Source: Acanthaster planci (lineage: Eukaryota; Echinodermata; Asteroidea; Valvatida; Acanthasteridae). From it: a DNA stretch of 10,940 nt. How positions within the stretch are numbered: position 1 is the stretch's first letter; each line of letters begins with the position of its first letter. Under the pieces are notes generated by a model. It was not told the origin of the DNA. It ran no database searches and saw only the letters and a list, made by a program, of their open reading frames with translations. Positions 1 through 9,214 of this stretch are shown here, piece by piece. Made by a program: the position numbers and the translations under genes. The stretch is taken from the NCBI RefSeq assembly GCF_001949145.1, contig NW_019091357.1, positions 370,801 through 381,740 of the forward strand, read 5' to 3'.

Positions 1-460
1 GGGTAGGGGGTAAGCCTTGCATTTTTATTTAAACTGAGCGAAAATGAATTTTTGCTAAAAAATGAAAATGGTAAGGGGTAAGCCTTTTATTTTATTTAAA
101 ATGGACAAAAATGGTTTGTTTTGCTGAAAATTGAAAATGGTAAAGGGCCAGCCTTGCAATTTCTATGAAAAAGGGCCGAGGAATTTTTGCTCAAAATTTA
201 AATGGCAAGGGGAAGCCTTGTATATTTCTTTTCAAAATGAGCAAAACTGAATTTTTGCTGAAAATTCAAGATGTTAAGGGGTTAGCCTTTTTTTTATTCA
301 AAAGGGCAAGGTTTTAGTTTCACATTTTTATTAAAATGGGGAAAATTTTATTTTTGCTGAATATTCAAAAAGGTTAACCTTGCATTTTATTTTAAATGTT
401 TGCTGAAAATTGAAATGGGTGCGGAGTAAGCCGTGTATTTTTTCATAATGGTCAAAAACA
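1..460. repeat. Degenerate minisatellite, about seven units of roughly 65-70 bp
   Basis: Each unit runs GGGGTAAGCCTTGCATTTT, then a T/A-rich stretch with AAAATGNGCAAAA, then TTTTTGCTGAAAATTGAAAATGG. Unit starts (the GGGGTAAGCC-like word) fall near 7, 75, 144, 208, 278, 372 and 423. Spacing is about 64-70 bp in the first four intervals, with one expanded (94) and one shortened (51) unit at the right. Copies have drifted by substitutions and indels, so the array is old. It begins at the left edge and probably continues beyond it. No coding potential is visible. Confidence 0.8.
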
Positions 461-1750
461 AATCCATACAATCAAAAATGAGAGAACTTTGTTACAATTC
501 AATACTCTTCTTTATTACGCTGTTTTAAAATAAAACAGTTGTGTGCTTTCTTTTCTTCATCGCTGTTTGGTTTTAACCAGCCCATGGCTCGTCAAAGTGA
601 ATATCAAAATGACCTTGATCCTTGACGGCAAACCAACAAATTGCTGGTTTTATCAACCAGTAAGAAGACTGACACCTTTCTGCAGGTGAGGAATGGCTTC
701 GTTGATATAAGATAATTTAGTTACTTTTTCATTCTCATCTTTGATTTAAATACAGTATCTTATTAACAATTGACCATTTGACCATTTTTAACAATTGACC
801 TTTGTAGCTGTTGGCAAACAATACAGCAGTATTCATGTTCAAAGAGCCTCACTTACATGTAATGTCCTGACCAAAAGACTAAATACAATTAAAGACAAAA
901 TTACAATGCAGAGAGGAGGCAAAAAAGTTTGAAGGAATGCGATAGTTACGGGGCTAGCTTCACAGTTCACTTTGTGCTGTTTGGGGTTGTGCAGGGGTGA
1001 ACCTAAGCTGTGTCTCTGCCCTGCATCTGAAAGAAGCCTGGCCAGGAAGCTGAAGCTAGTTTTTCCTCCTAATTCAGCCAAAAGAAAGCAAACACTTTTT
1101 TATCAATTATCCAGCATCCTTCCCCTAAAAAAGATTTCCAGAAAATAATCTACAAATCTACAAGTCCACAAATCATTCAAACATTCTTAAACTTGATAAA
1201 ATTGGGCAAATTTGCTAAATTTCTGACAGTGTCCTTGAAAACAGATATTTATCTCCAGAGTTTTTTTTGGGGGGGTGGGTCCTTTTCTTTCTGTAAATAA
1301 CGATAGCTTCCCATACTGCCACTAACTGAGTCTTGCCAGTAATAGCCCTTAGATTTCAAAGCTTTTGAAGCACCTTTATCAAGCGTATCTAACAGTCCTT
1401 CAACTCCCAACACAACACCATTTATCAAACTCCCACTTAACAGTTACATTTGCTTAACTTTGGACTGATTTCTTTTCTCATGGAATGTTTCCAACATTTG
1501 ATGACCTCCAAGGGCAGATTTGCACGTGCCCACTACAAGAAACTTTGACCACAACCAGTGACTGGTTGACTCTCAAAAGAATTAAGGGTAATCAGTTGCT
1601 ACTTTCCACAGTGGTATTAAAACAATGAAAAGGGACATTTATACTCCTGGTGTGTCATTCTGCCCATCAAGTCTAAAATAATAAAGTTAAAACACAGAAC
1701 ACAAACGGTAGGTTTGCATTCAAATATGCTAATAAAACAACATGTACTTT
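461..1750. other. Non-coding AT-rich stretch
   Basis: No supportable gene was found on either strand. An 80-codon minus frame (839-1081) has no recognisable domain and no splice or context support. Small features are a 12-bp word TAACAATTGACC duplicated 25 bp apart (764 and 789), a T8-G7 run near 1260-1275, and a 17-bp palindrome with 8-bp arms, CAACCAGT-G-ACTGGTTG (1552-1568). This is probably intergenic or far 3' flank. Confidence 0.5.
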
Positions 1751-1843
1751 AAAACAATTACAGGGGTTGTATGCATCATTTAAAACAATTCCAGGGGTTG
1801 TATGCATCATTTCAAACAATTCCAGGGGTTGTATGCATCATTT
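1751..1843. repeat. Tandem repeat, three copies of 31 bp
   Basis: Copies lie at 1751-1781, 1782-1812 and 1813-1843. They share AACAATTCCAGGGGTTGTAT followed by GCATCATTT. Only two positions vary: an A for C at unit position 10 in copy 1, and a C for A at unit position 1 in copy 3. Near-identity points to recent tandem duplication. There is no spacer between copies, so it is not a CRISPR-like array. Confidence 0.95.
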
Positions 1844-2521
1844 TATATGCTTCCAAATGAGGGTGGAGATTTATTTTCAATTTGAAAAACATTTACATTT
1901 TACAGGCATCGTTTAAAAAAAAAAAATGCCAGATTATCTCAATCAAAACGTAAAACCTCTAAACAAGGGCAGTTTTTGTTAAATGTTTGGGAAAATCTGT
2001 AAATGGCTTTGGAACTGTTTTGGTTAAACGTGTAAACGTTCCGCCCTTACAATGGACAAGTAGATAACTGGTCGCTAGAGTAGGAAAGTCCGTCCAAATA
2101 TGACATAATGCCTTATTGCCCTTCCATAATCTGTTATTTTTGAAATCTTGTTAAAAACCTAAATTGGACCAATTGTTTAAAACCTCACATCTTTGAAATG
2201 TCTTTTGTAGCAGATGTTTAGTGCTGAGATAAAGACAGAAAGTACAAGACAGTAAACTCACAAAATGCACTCATTACTCAGTAACGACAACACAAAGGGA
2301 AATTACTTTAAACTTGTGCAAAGGTGTTAAAAAGAGTTTCATTTGTCAAGAGCTTGAGCTGGGAATGGCAAATCAAAGTTCCATTTTAAAAAATATACTG
2401 CTATTGGTACAATTAAAAATTCCTCTTATTTCCACACAGAACTGCTCAATGAAATTACACCAAAGGTATCCTTTGTACACAAATTGACTAAGCTCAAGAA
2501 CCCCACTGAGCTGAAGAGGGT
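1844..2521. other. Non-coding stretch
   Basis: AT-rich sequence with a 13-A run near 1914-1926. I see no gene, RNA gene or mobile element. Confidence 0.45.
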
Positions 2522-2565
2522 TACCAGCCTAAGAGCCATATAACGTGAACAGCTCTTAGCTGGTA
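2522..2565. other. Hairpin, 14-bp stem with one bulged C and a 15-nt loop
   Basis: The left arm TACCAGCCTAAGAGC (2522-2536) pairs with GCTCTTAGCTGGTA (2552-2565). The only defect is one unpaired C at 2528/2529, and the loop is 2537-2551. The stem is too short for an ordinary animal pre-miRNA. If the gene's 3' UTR extends this far it could be an RNA structure, but it may equally be a bare DNA inverted repeat. Confidence 0.7.
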
Positions 2566-3094
2566 CACAGCTGAATTTAACTTAGCAAGACGAAACTAAG
2601 AAAGTCCTGTCCTGCACCCTTTCAACTGTTTGTTCAAGTTCTGTTGGCTCATTAAATAATAGATTTTCATAATTTTATCAGAGAGTAACAGCTTGAAATG
2701 GAAATCCTAGTGCATTTCCTGAACCAAGACTTAAATAGAGTACATGTTGCCGGTCCAAGATCATTATTCATGATCAATAACAGGTGTTCATGTTTTGACA
2801 TTTTGACTAATATACAGTACATGTACGTCACCAAAGTAGGCCTTCCACAAGGGCCTGTACATACCTTCGTCTGAAACATTTCCATGACAACCGACTAAAA
2901 ATGGATACTGAAGGATATCAAGGGAAAGATTATTTCAGGTTTTTGAGGGGAAAAACACATTGTTTTGGCCCTTCTTTGGTAAGAAATACCCAGAACTCAA
3001 TTGCAGCTTCTGTTTTTGTAACTGTATGACTGCATTAGAAAGACAAGTGCTGAATTTAGAGAGAACAGATCCTGACTTTTTTCCCCACCTTTTC

Positions 3095-3100
3095 TTTATT
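3095..3100 (-). promoter_or_regulatory. Possible poly(A) signal AATAAA
   Basis: This is the first canonical hexamer I found on the gene strand after the stop, about 1.24 kb downstream. It is followed within 30 nt by a G-rich stretch (AAGGTGGGGAAAAAAGTC) that could act as a downstream element. No transcript evidence is available. Confidence 0.3.
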
Positions 3101-3912
3101 TTTAAATGAAGCACATGGGAAAGTGTACTCATTTCAACAATCCCTGTTTTCAGAGAATTGTTTTTTAAATTTTTTTGAAGGACGATAAATTAATGGCAGG
3201 CTTTTTACTGTAACATTAAGGTACATGTAACATTACAGTACATGTAGCTAGCATATAACAAAGGGAACATCATTTCGTTCGACAAAAAAGAAGACCTGTG
3301 ATGCAGACAGGTTGACTCAAGAATACAGCATTGGTTGTCATGACAACATCAAGTCGCACTGACGCATGATGCACTCTGACAGTAATCTGTCTGCAAATGA
3401 CATGAAACCTTTTTCCTTGCCTTGCCGATGAGGGAATAAGAGAAAGCACATTTGTGACAGTCTACAGAAGGTGTCTTGAGGCCATTTTTCCTGTCATTTT
3501 GCTCTAAAGTGGATCAGAAAGAACAAACTAAGTTCTTTCTTTTGATGGACTAGGAGCATGCAGTCTGGCGTCCTGAGGAGATAAGAGCTGATGTGAATAA
3601 AAATTTTGATTTCCATTCTTTTCTAAGCCTCTGTTTCAAAAGTGTCTCTGATGACTTCCAATTCATTTTGTCACATTAAATGTCTCTCAAAGCTGCGTTT
3701 GCAAACACCCGTCCCCCTAAATAAATTCTGAATTTTAAACTTTCCATTAACATATTTCAAGGTTCTTTGAAACCCACTCCACTGTTGGCATTTTTCGTAG
3801 TAAGCACACATGCAAGAAATAAAAAACTCTCGAATTACTTTCACTTTTTGTTCTATGTCACTTCTTTTTGGGGGAGGGGGAGAGCACAGAGTTTAGGGTG
3901 AAGGTTTGTCAA

Positions 3913-3918
3913 TTTAAT
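3913..3918 (-). promoter_or_regulatory. Possible poly(A) signal ATTAAA
   Basis: Read on the minus strand, the second most common animal poly(A) hexamer lies about 420 nt after the stop. The following sequence is C-rich rather than clearly GU-rich, which weakens it. Confidence 0.2.
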
Positions 3919-4335
3919 ACTACATCACATTATTCCTACCATCATCACATCAACTTTGTGCAAAAACAAAATTCCAAGCTTTTTGGGATAGTGTGGTTTA
4001 CTTGGGCATGTTCAATAATCTATTATTAGGGTAAGTCACACATCCACACATAAACCACCACTTTGCTCTTTATCAAGTGACAATTCTTCGGTCAGATCCA
4101 ATGATCTGGGCACTACACATCAAGAGAACGCTTAAGGTTGGATTGGACGCACAAAACAGGATACTAAGAATTTTGGGATTAATTTTCAAAGATTCATCCC
4201 ACAACAAAGGGTCTTACTTGTCACCATCTATGATAAGGCAGTATGGAGAGAAGAACCACTGGTCTAGTAGGATGATAATTACACTAGGGCTCATCAAGCA
4301 CCTTGCAGTCAATGATGTTCCTTTGTTGTACCTCA

Positions 4336-4543
4336 TCAGTCTTTTTTGCTGTTATTTCTTCTGGAGGATGAGGAGTTCTTCTTACTTGTCTTGATGTCAC
4401 TCTCGATGGCTTCCCACGCAGCTTCATCCCATCCTCCAGCATCATCCCAAGTCTCTTCCAGGGAAGTCACCTTCTTGGAGCTCGATGACTTCTTGGAGCC
4501 ATTTTTTCTTGTTCCATTGTTTGCTTTCTTAGAAGTTAATGCC
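4336..4543 (-). CDS. ARFGAP1: ARFGAP1-like, terminal coding exon with tandem stop
   Basis: The acceptor is a pyrimidine run ending TTTCTCAAG at 4544. The exon's first G completes a Ser codon (TC|G) with the previous exon, and 68 codons follow to a TGA at 4338-4336, immediately followed by a second in-frame TGA (4335-4333). The peptide is first basic (SKKANNGTRKNGSKKSSSSKK), then acidic and Trp-rich (LEETWDDAGGWDEAAWEAIE), then ends in a basic Ser/Asn/Lys tail, RRNNSKKD. Human ARFGAP1 as I recall it ends just after a similar basic-to-acidic switch, with TKKAV followed by TDDGWDNQNW. The match to KK...WDDAGGW is therefore positional as well as compositional. The extra 25 or so residues after the last Trp have no counterpart I know of. 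A GTAAGA inside the exon (from 4385 on the minus strand) could be an alternative donor, but I found no matching acceptor downstream. Confidence 0.7.
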
Positions 4544-4658
4544 CTTGAGAAAGGAAAGCATAATGGCAGGTTATCATTCGCATTTTGGGTCATTCTAATT
4601 TTTGCTCTTAGACTCAGTTTTTACAAGAGACTGATACTGAGTATTTTTGGATACTCAC
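4544..4658 (-). other. Intron, 115 bp, phase 2
   Basis: On the minus strand it opens with GTGAGTAT directly after GAC-TC and closes with a pyrimidine run and CAAG. Removing it restores the reading frame from LLLDFGDS into ALTSKK. It is very short beside its 5.4-kb neighbour. An alternative AG 16 bases further on (CTTCTAAG) would break the frame, which favours the boundary given. Confidence 0.7.
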
Positions 4659-4880
4659 GAGTCACCAAAATCCAGCAGCAAATCATCCTGCTCATTGGCC
4701 CAGGAATCCCAACTGTCACTTTCTTCCACTTTTGGCTGACTAGGTTGGATCTGGGGTGTGTCCTCCCAAGTGTCAGTGTTGCCCCACCCCCAGTTGGTAT
4801 CTTCAGTCTCATCTGGTGTCCTGGGAGGTGTGGGTGCATCGTGAAGTAAAGGAGTGTCACTTTGATCTGGATCCATTTGT
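4659..4880 (-). CDS. ARFGAP1: ARFGAP1-like, penultimate coding exon (acidic, tryptophan-rich coat-binding tail)
   Basis: The acceptor is a textbook CCACCCCTCAG and the donor is GTGAGT. The 222 bases are 1 + 73 codons + 2, and the first base completes the Arg codon left open by the exon at 10404-10263. The peptide begins QMDPDQSDTPLL, passes through a Pro/Thr-rich stretch (APTPPRTPDE), then an acidic segment with NWGWG, DTW and SDSWDSWANEQ, ending DDLLLDFGDS. The ARFGAP1 tail is known to bind delta-COP and clathrin-adaptor subunits through acidic tryptophan motifs, in vertebrates around DSWEVWGS. Here SDSWDSW is a WxxW of that type and NWGWG contains WxW, so coat binding is inferred. Several S/T-P sites (TPP, RTP, DTP) could be phosphorylated. 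No catalytic residue is expected in this part of the protein. Confidence 0.75.
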
Positions 4881-4884
4881 CTGA

Positions 4885-5600
4885 GGGGTGGAAGTGAGGC
4901 AGAGAGGGATGCAGGTGGGTGAAGATATGAGGGTGAAATGCATGTATGATGTGAGTAATGTATAGTAAGGGGGGCAGGGTTACAAAGTGAGTAAAATGAG
5001 GAAGTATAAAAGATGGAGATAACAAGATGGAAGACAGGGTCATGAAAGGTGTAGAAAATGTACAATCAATGATGACAGAGGGTAGGCAAAGTGTGATGAA
5101 GGTTAGAGAGAATGTTGATGGAAAATGAAAAGAAAATGAGTGGAGAGTTCAGTTGAAAGGGTGTAAGAAAAACGGAAAAGGAAAACATCACAGAAAAAGG
5201 AAAAAATACAAAAACAAAAAAAATGAAAGGCATGGTAGGAAAGAAAGATGGGGAAAAAGGTAAATAAAGATGCCAAAGGGAAAAAGTACAAACCAAAGAA
5301 GGAAGTGAAACAGAAATGATAAAGCAAGATGCAAAGTTTGAAACATAAAAAAAGGAAAAAAAATTGCACAGAAGACAAGGAATGCAACAACAGAACAAGC
5401 AGAACAGTGACAATATGAAAAAGGCCATGAAATCACCAGTTCCAATGTTTTTTCAAGGTGTTGGTCAGTGACAATTTAGTGTGCAGTCCACAAAAAAGGT
5501 TAATAAAGAGGGTAAGATGAAAGGGGTACAAGACCACAGAAATAAGGGAGGGGAGGAGCCAGGAGGGGTGGACGGGAGGGGGGGGAGATAATACAGCTAT
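4885..5600. repeat. Purine-rich tract (pyrimidine-rich on the gene strand)
   Basis: Across about 700 bp the plus strand is dominated by A and G, most strongly at 5100-5430 and again as G-runs at 5545-5586. On the gene strand it is a C/T tract ending directly at the CCCCTCAG acceptor at 4881. The composition creates long minus-strand frames rich in Phe, Ser, Leu and Cys, which are artefacts. Such tracts can bind polypyrimidine-tract proteins in RNA or form triplex DNA; neither is shown here. Confidence 0.75.
5565..5585 (+). other. Potential G-quadruplex
   Basis: The tracts are GGGG, TGGAC, GGG, A, then an 8-G run that can supply two more tracts. This satisfies the usual G3+ with loops of 1-7 rule. 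It lies on the strand opposite the gene, so the pre-mRNA carries the C-rich complement. Confidence 0.45.
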
Positions 5601-5645
5601 ATGTTAGGATGACTATGAAGTGATCAATGTACTCATTGGTGAAAA

Positions 5646-5766
5646 GAAAATTCCACAGAGCTGTTCATTACCGGTCTCCAATGAGATGACCCATTTCATT
5701 GATTAATTTCTTAACAGCTGAAACAACTAATTTCCTGTTTGCACCACACAGCACTGTGGAATTTTC
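5646..5766. repeat. Inverted repeat, 18-bp arms with one mismatch, 85-bp spacer
   Basis: The left arm GAAAATTCCACAGAGCTG (5646-5663) is the reverse complement of 5749-5766 except at one position. The spacer shows no coding potential. No target-site duplication is obvious, so a small non-autonomous transposon is possible but unproven. Confidence 0.65.
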
Positions 5767-8765
5767 CATTTCCTTGACACATGACAAGCAGGGGTAAGCA
5801 TTACGCTAATTGCTACAATATTTTCTGTTACTATGTGACAGATATGTAACCAGGCATCCTTCATTACAGGAGACCAATTGTCCGAAGAGGAACCATTTCA
5901 GTATGTGCGCAACCGATCATACAAAGAAATCCTTTGGGTGTCTCAAAATCACCCTGCCATTTTTTAATCAACCTGGGACGCCTGACTACATACCATACAC
6001 AGTGTACATTACCAGATAGAATGACAATGAATCTGCTTGATGTTATTAGACTAAGTTTTGTTAGACATTCTGTCGACAAACCAAGGCAGTTTCTGAGTTT
6101 CTGAGGGAATTAATGGTGAAACTATAACCCCTTTGAGTTGGCGAGTTAAATATGCCATGGGAAATCAAGATTAGAAAATGGAATTGAATCGAAGGCATAC
6201 ATGTTGATGTTTCTGAAAATGTGGTGTTAAATTTCCCCAATCACATCAAGTCAGGACCTCCGAGTCTCCACAGCAATAAATGGCTGGTAAGTTAGTCATG
6301 CCAACAAGTTTTTACTTCAAGTTATTTTTACAACAAATAATGTGGTATATCAGACAAACAAAGAGCTGCATTATAATATGAATATCTGCAATCATTCTGC
6401 TGAGAAAAATCCTACAAATACATCTCAGATAAACTGAAATAGAAACAGAAAACAAAACAAAAACCCTGAAATATGAAGATGTAGAAGAGTCTACTTATAA
6501 AGACATTTTAAGTAACATGCAATAAAATTGTGAGAGGACAGTATGCACACACACACAAAAAAAACTGACAAAAAATCAGTCCACCGTCTTCTACACAAAT
6601 GATTCGCTCCTGAAACCAATCAACAAATAAAACAGAATATGTAACCCCCAAAGCCCATACACCTGTACATCATGTATGTCCACGTACGTCGTGTGCATCG
6701 ACTTACGTTTCATTGCATGCCATTAATAAATGATAAAGTCACTACTTCCATTTTGTGTTTTAGTCAACAAAGCTCTCTCAAAAATTACCGAGTGCTTTTA
6801 ATAATCCTACATATGGGTCTATCCCTTGTTACTGAACACAGCTACCAATGTATCACCAAGCATTCGTGTCATTAGGTCCAAAGTCCAAAAAATTACATGT
6901 CTTAATGTTGAATATCTTCGTTTTTTAACGACCCTGTAACTTACGTAAACACAACAGCTGGCCTGGCATACATACATGAATTTCTGGAAACCAACAATGT
7001 GACTTTTTAGCATTGTTTTAAAAATACCAGTTACTACGGTACGTGTAGCTGTCAGCCAAATGATGTGATCTGTTTTCAATGCATTGGCGGTCCGTAATGG
7101 TTCATGACTCTGAATATACATGTCTGAGGTCTATCTTTAATTTCAACCATTCTGTTTAAAAAAAATACACAATCCTGCAAATACCAGTAATTTGGAAAGT
7201 TGCAAAAACAGCGTCAGCTTTCCTGAACATTTTTTAAAAAGTTTTTCGGAAATTATTTTAGTCCCCATGTTAAAAAATGCAAGGACATGCAGTGATCTAG
7301 TTAATTCACAAGACGTATAATCCATGGACCTTACATGTACATCATGAGACAGGTGGGAGTTATTTTATAAGTTCTTGAATAATGCCTTCCATATGCCTCT
7401 TGAATAATTCAAACTCAAGGATTTGAGAACCCAATGTGATTTTAGTCCAATCCTCATTACTGAGGGAGATATTTTTATCCAGGTTATGTATAAAAGACCA
7501 GGGGATCATTTTCTGTTTTAAAAATATAAGGTTACAAATGAAGGGCTTCAATTTGAAAAAAAAATGAGAGAGAAAAACTAGGGACATTAATAATGCAACA
7601 CCCAGACATGCCAGACAGCAAAGGCCAACTTGTACATGTTCATGTTTTACACATTTTGTCCGAAAGCCATTAATAGCGAATAGAAATGAACGAGAACTGA
7701 AGATGTTAACTGTCACTTCTCTGCGTTCACAACGGCGTTTCCAAGCATAAAAGAACTGTTTTTAGTTGATGGCCTTCAAATTCCCTAGCACATTAATAAC
7801 AGATGACCTGTAAACCACGATATCCACTGGACACAGGAAATTTGTAAACGTTCGTGTACATGTAAGGCACAACATGTCCAGCCATCAACAGCAGTGATGC
7901 ATCACAAATCTCGTTAATTTCACAGAATATATTAAATATGTCTGCTGGGTGTCTGCATGATAAACTTGAGTTTCAAAGTTCAGTATGATCATTGTTACCA
8001 TATGGCAAGCTTCGTTTCTTCAATTAAATATCAACTTTGCCATGATAGAAAGTCAGAAATTTCAAAACCAACATACATGTACAAGTCATCAATTTTGAAC
8101 TGACAGGTACAAAAATGCAATTCGAATAAAAATAGAAACCTTTTGAATTCTTTTTGTCTTGGAGAAACAAGGAAGAAAATACCGACCTGCTCAGGTAAAC
8201 GGAATTCTTTGTCAGTCTAAAATACTGGGCAATGTTTGTATAAGACTCTTGCTGAGTAAAACTCCCACAGGCATGGAGAAAAAATCAACGCTTCAATAGC
8301 ATATTTTTCTAACTTCTGAAGTTCAAAACAACACATGCCAAGAAGATCCAGAGTAAGGATGAAACACGCAACCGTTTTTTTTGGTTTTTTTTCCAAATGA
8401 CAAGATGCAATATAGTAGGCCTACCATTAAAGGAAACCAGCAGACTTAAAGCCGGCAGAAGAAGAAAGTGGACATCAAAAGTGATCATAAGAAAGCTAGA
8501 GATTGAGCTAGAATCAGATGAGTTTTTTTCCTCAACAAAGCTTTTTTCAGGCTATTGTATGGCCTAGTCCATAGAATTTCTGGATTTGTAAAAATTCAGA
8601 AAGAAATAACCCTAATGCCACTCCAAACAGTCCAACTGAGAAAGAAAGGGTCCTTCAGCTCAATACTTTCCCTCATTTCTGTTTTCCAAAGAGTAAATAC
8701 CAACCAAAGTTGGCTCAGCAGTAATAACTGCATCAGTCTACACGGACTCAGTCTTGTAATAAGTC
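5767..8765. other. Non-coding interior of the large intron
   Basis: I see no exon, RNA gene or recognisable transposon on either strand. Minor features are a short CA run followed by A8 near 6547-6564, several TACATGTA words (7332, 7857, 8074), a T8-GG-T8 run near 8373, and a TAGGCCTA palindrome near 8414. Short frames here (for example 5810-6019 plus, 5864-6079 minus, 7360-7716 minus) lack domains. Confidence 0.45.
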
Positions 8766-8799
8766 ACTCAATTTGTGATATGATTTGAGCCATTTTAAC

Positions 8800-9165
8800 A
8801 TTGTGACTTGAGTCGAGTTGAGTCACTAGGTCAAGAAATTGAGTCAAGTTGAGTTACTTTGTGTAATTGAGTCAAGTGCTGAGCTTGTGTCAATTTGAGT
8901 GACAACCTTTGAACAAAATATAATAAATATGATCAATATAGGAGCAGTGCATAAGTGCAACTTCAAATATTTTTTTGGCCAAAACCATTTTGCTTTAAAT
9001 TTTTTGATAATCAAGTCTTATAAGATTGTACTCGAGTCGAGTCTCCATGAGAGATTCCAGTCGAGCTGTTTGATCACAGAGACTCAAGGAATCGAGTTGA
9101 GTTACCAAAAAATTGTGACTCGAGTCAGACTCGAGTTGAGTCATTTGTCTCGAGCCTTGACAACT
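8800..9165. repeat. Degenerate GAGTC/GAGTT word array, two blocks
   Basis: Block one (about 8805-8905) and block two (about 9030-9155) are dense in GAGTCGAGTTGAGTC-like words in loosely tandem order. Some are read as ACTCGAGTC, so the word is nearly palindromic. Between them is about 125 bp of unrelated AT-rich sequence. The second block ends TTGTCTCGAGCCTTGACAAC. It resembles GAGTC-rich dispersed repeats seen in some animal genomes; I cannot name a family. Confidence 0.6.
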
Positions 9166-9193
9166 CTGCATAGACTGCATGACAAAGAACCTC

Positions 9194-9214
9194 GTCAGCA
9201 TTGCCTATGCTGAC
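9194..9214. other. Perfect hairpin, 8-bp stem, 5-nt loop
   Basis: GTCAGCAT (9194-9201), loop TGCCT, then ATGCTGAC (9207-9214). It begins about 40 bp after the GAGTC-word array ends and could belong to the same element. Confidence 0.7.

Larger units (their letters stand above)
2566..4335 (-). other. Presumed 3' UTR and downstream flank of the ARFGAP1-like gene
   Basis: The sequence follows the tandem TGA stops on the gene strand. Frames are broken and AT-rich, as expected for untranslated sequence. Where the transcript ends cannot be read directly; two possible poly(A) signals are listed. An 8-bp inverted repeat (TACTGTAA at 3206, TTACAGTA at 3233) encloses one TACATGTA word, with another just beyond it. 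Plus-strand frames here (for example 4077-4394) run antisense into the last exon and show no domain. Confidence 0.4.

Noticed and set aside
839-1081. An 80-codon minus-strand frame with a hydrophobic C-terminal half
   Set aside because: No domain, no splice-site or promoter support, and this length is expected by chance in a window of this size.
1751-1843. CRISPR-like array
   Set aside because: The 31-bp copies abut directly with no unique spacers, and the context is an animal genome.
4336-4350. C-terminal dilysine retrieval signal from the ending NSKKD
   Set aside because: A KKxx or KxKxx signal needs lysine at -3 plus -4 or -5. Here the lysines are at -2 and -3.
4346-4849. A 167-codon plus-strand frame, the longest in the window
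   Set aside because: It is antisense to two spliced exons with ARFGAP1-like motifs, crosses their intron, and its peptide has no recognisable domain.
4336-4880. SCYL1 (a pseudokinase with a Trp-rich acidic tail) as the gene identity
   Set aside because: The WDDxxW-type motifs first suggested it, but the upstream exon carries SKGWKDF as in ARFGAP1 ALPS2, and the characteristic SCYL1 charged end with KLGA was not found downstream.
5066-5445. Overlapping minus-strand frames of 85-120 codons rich in Phe, Leu, Ser and Cys that look like membrane proteins
   Set aside because: All three frames are open at once because the strand is almost pure C/T there. The peptides are composition artefacts inside the intron.
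7360-7716. A 118-codon minus-strand frame inside the large intron
   Set aside because: It lies on the gene's strand but its peptide has no recognisable domain, and including it would add an exon with no match to the ARFGAP1 tail.
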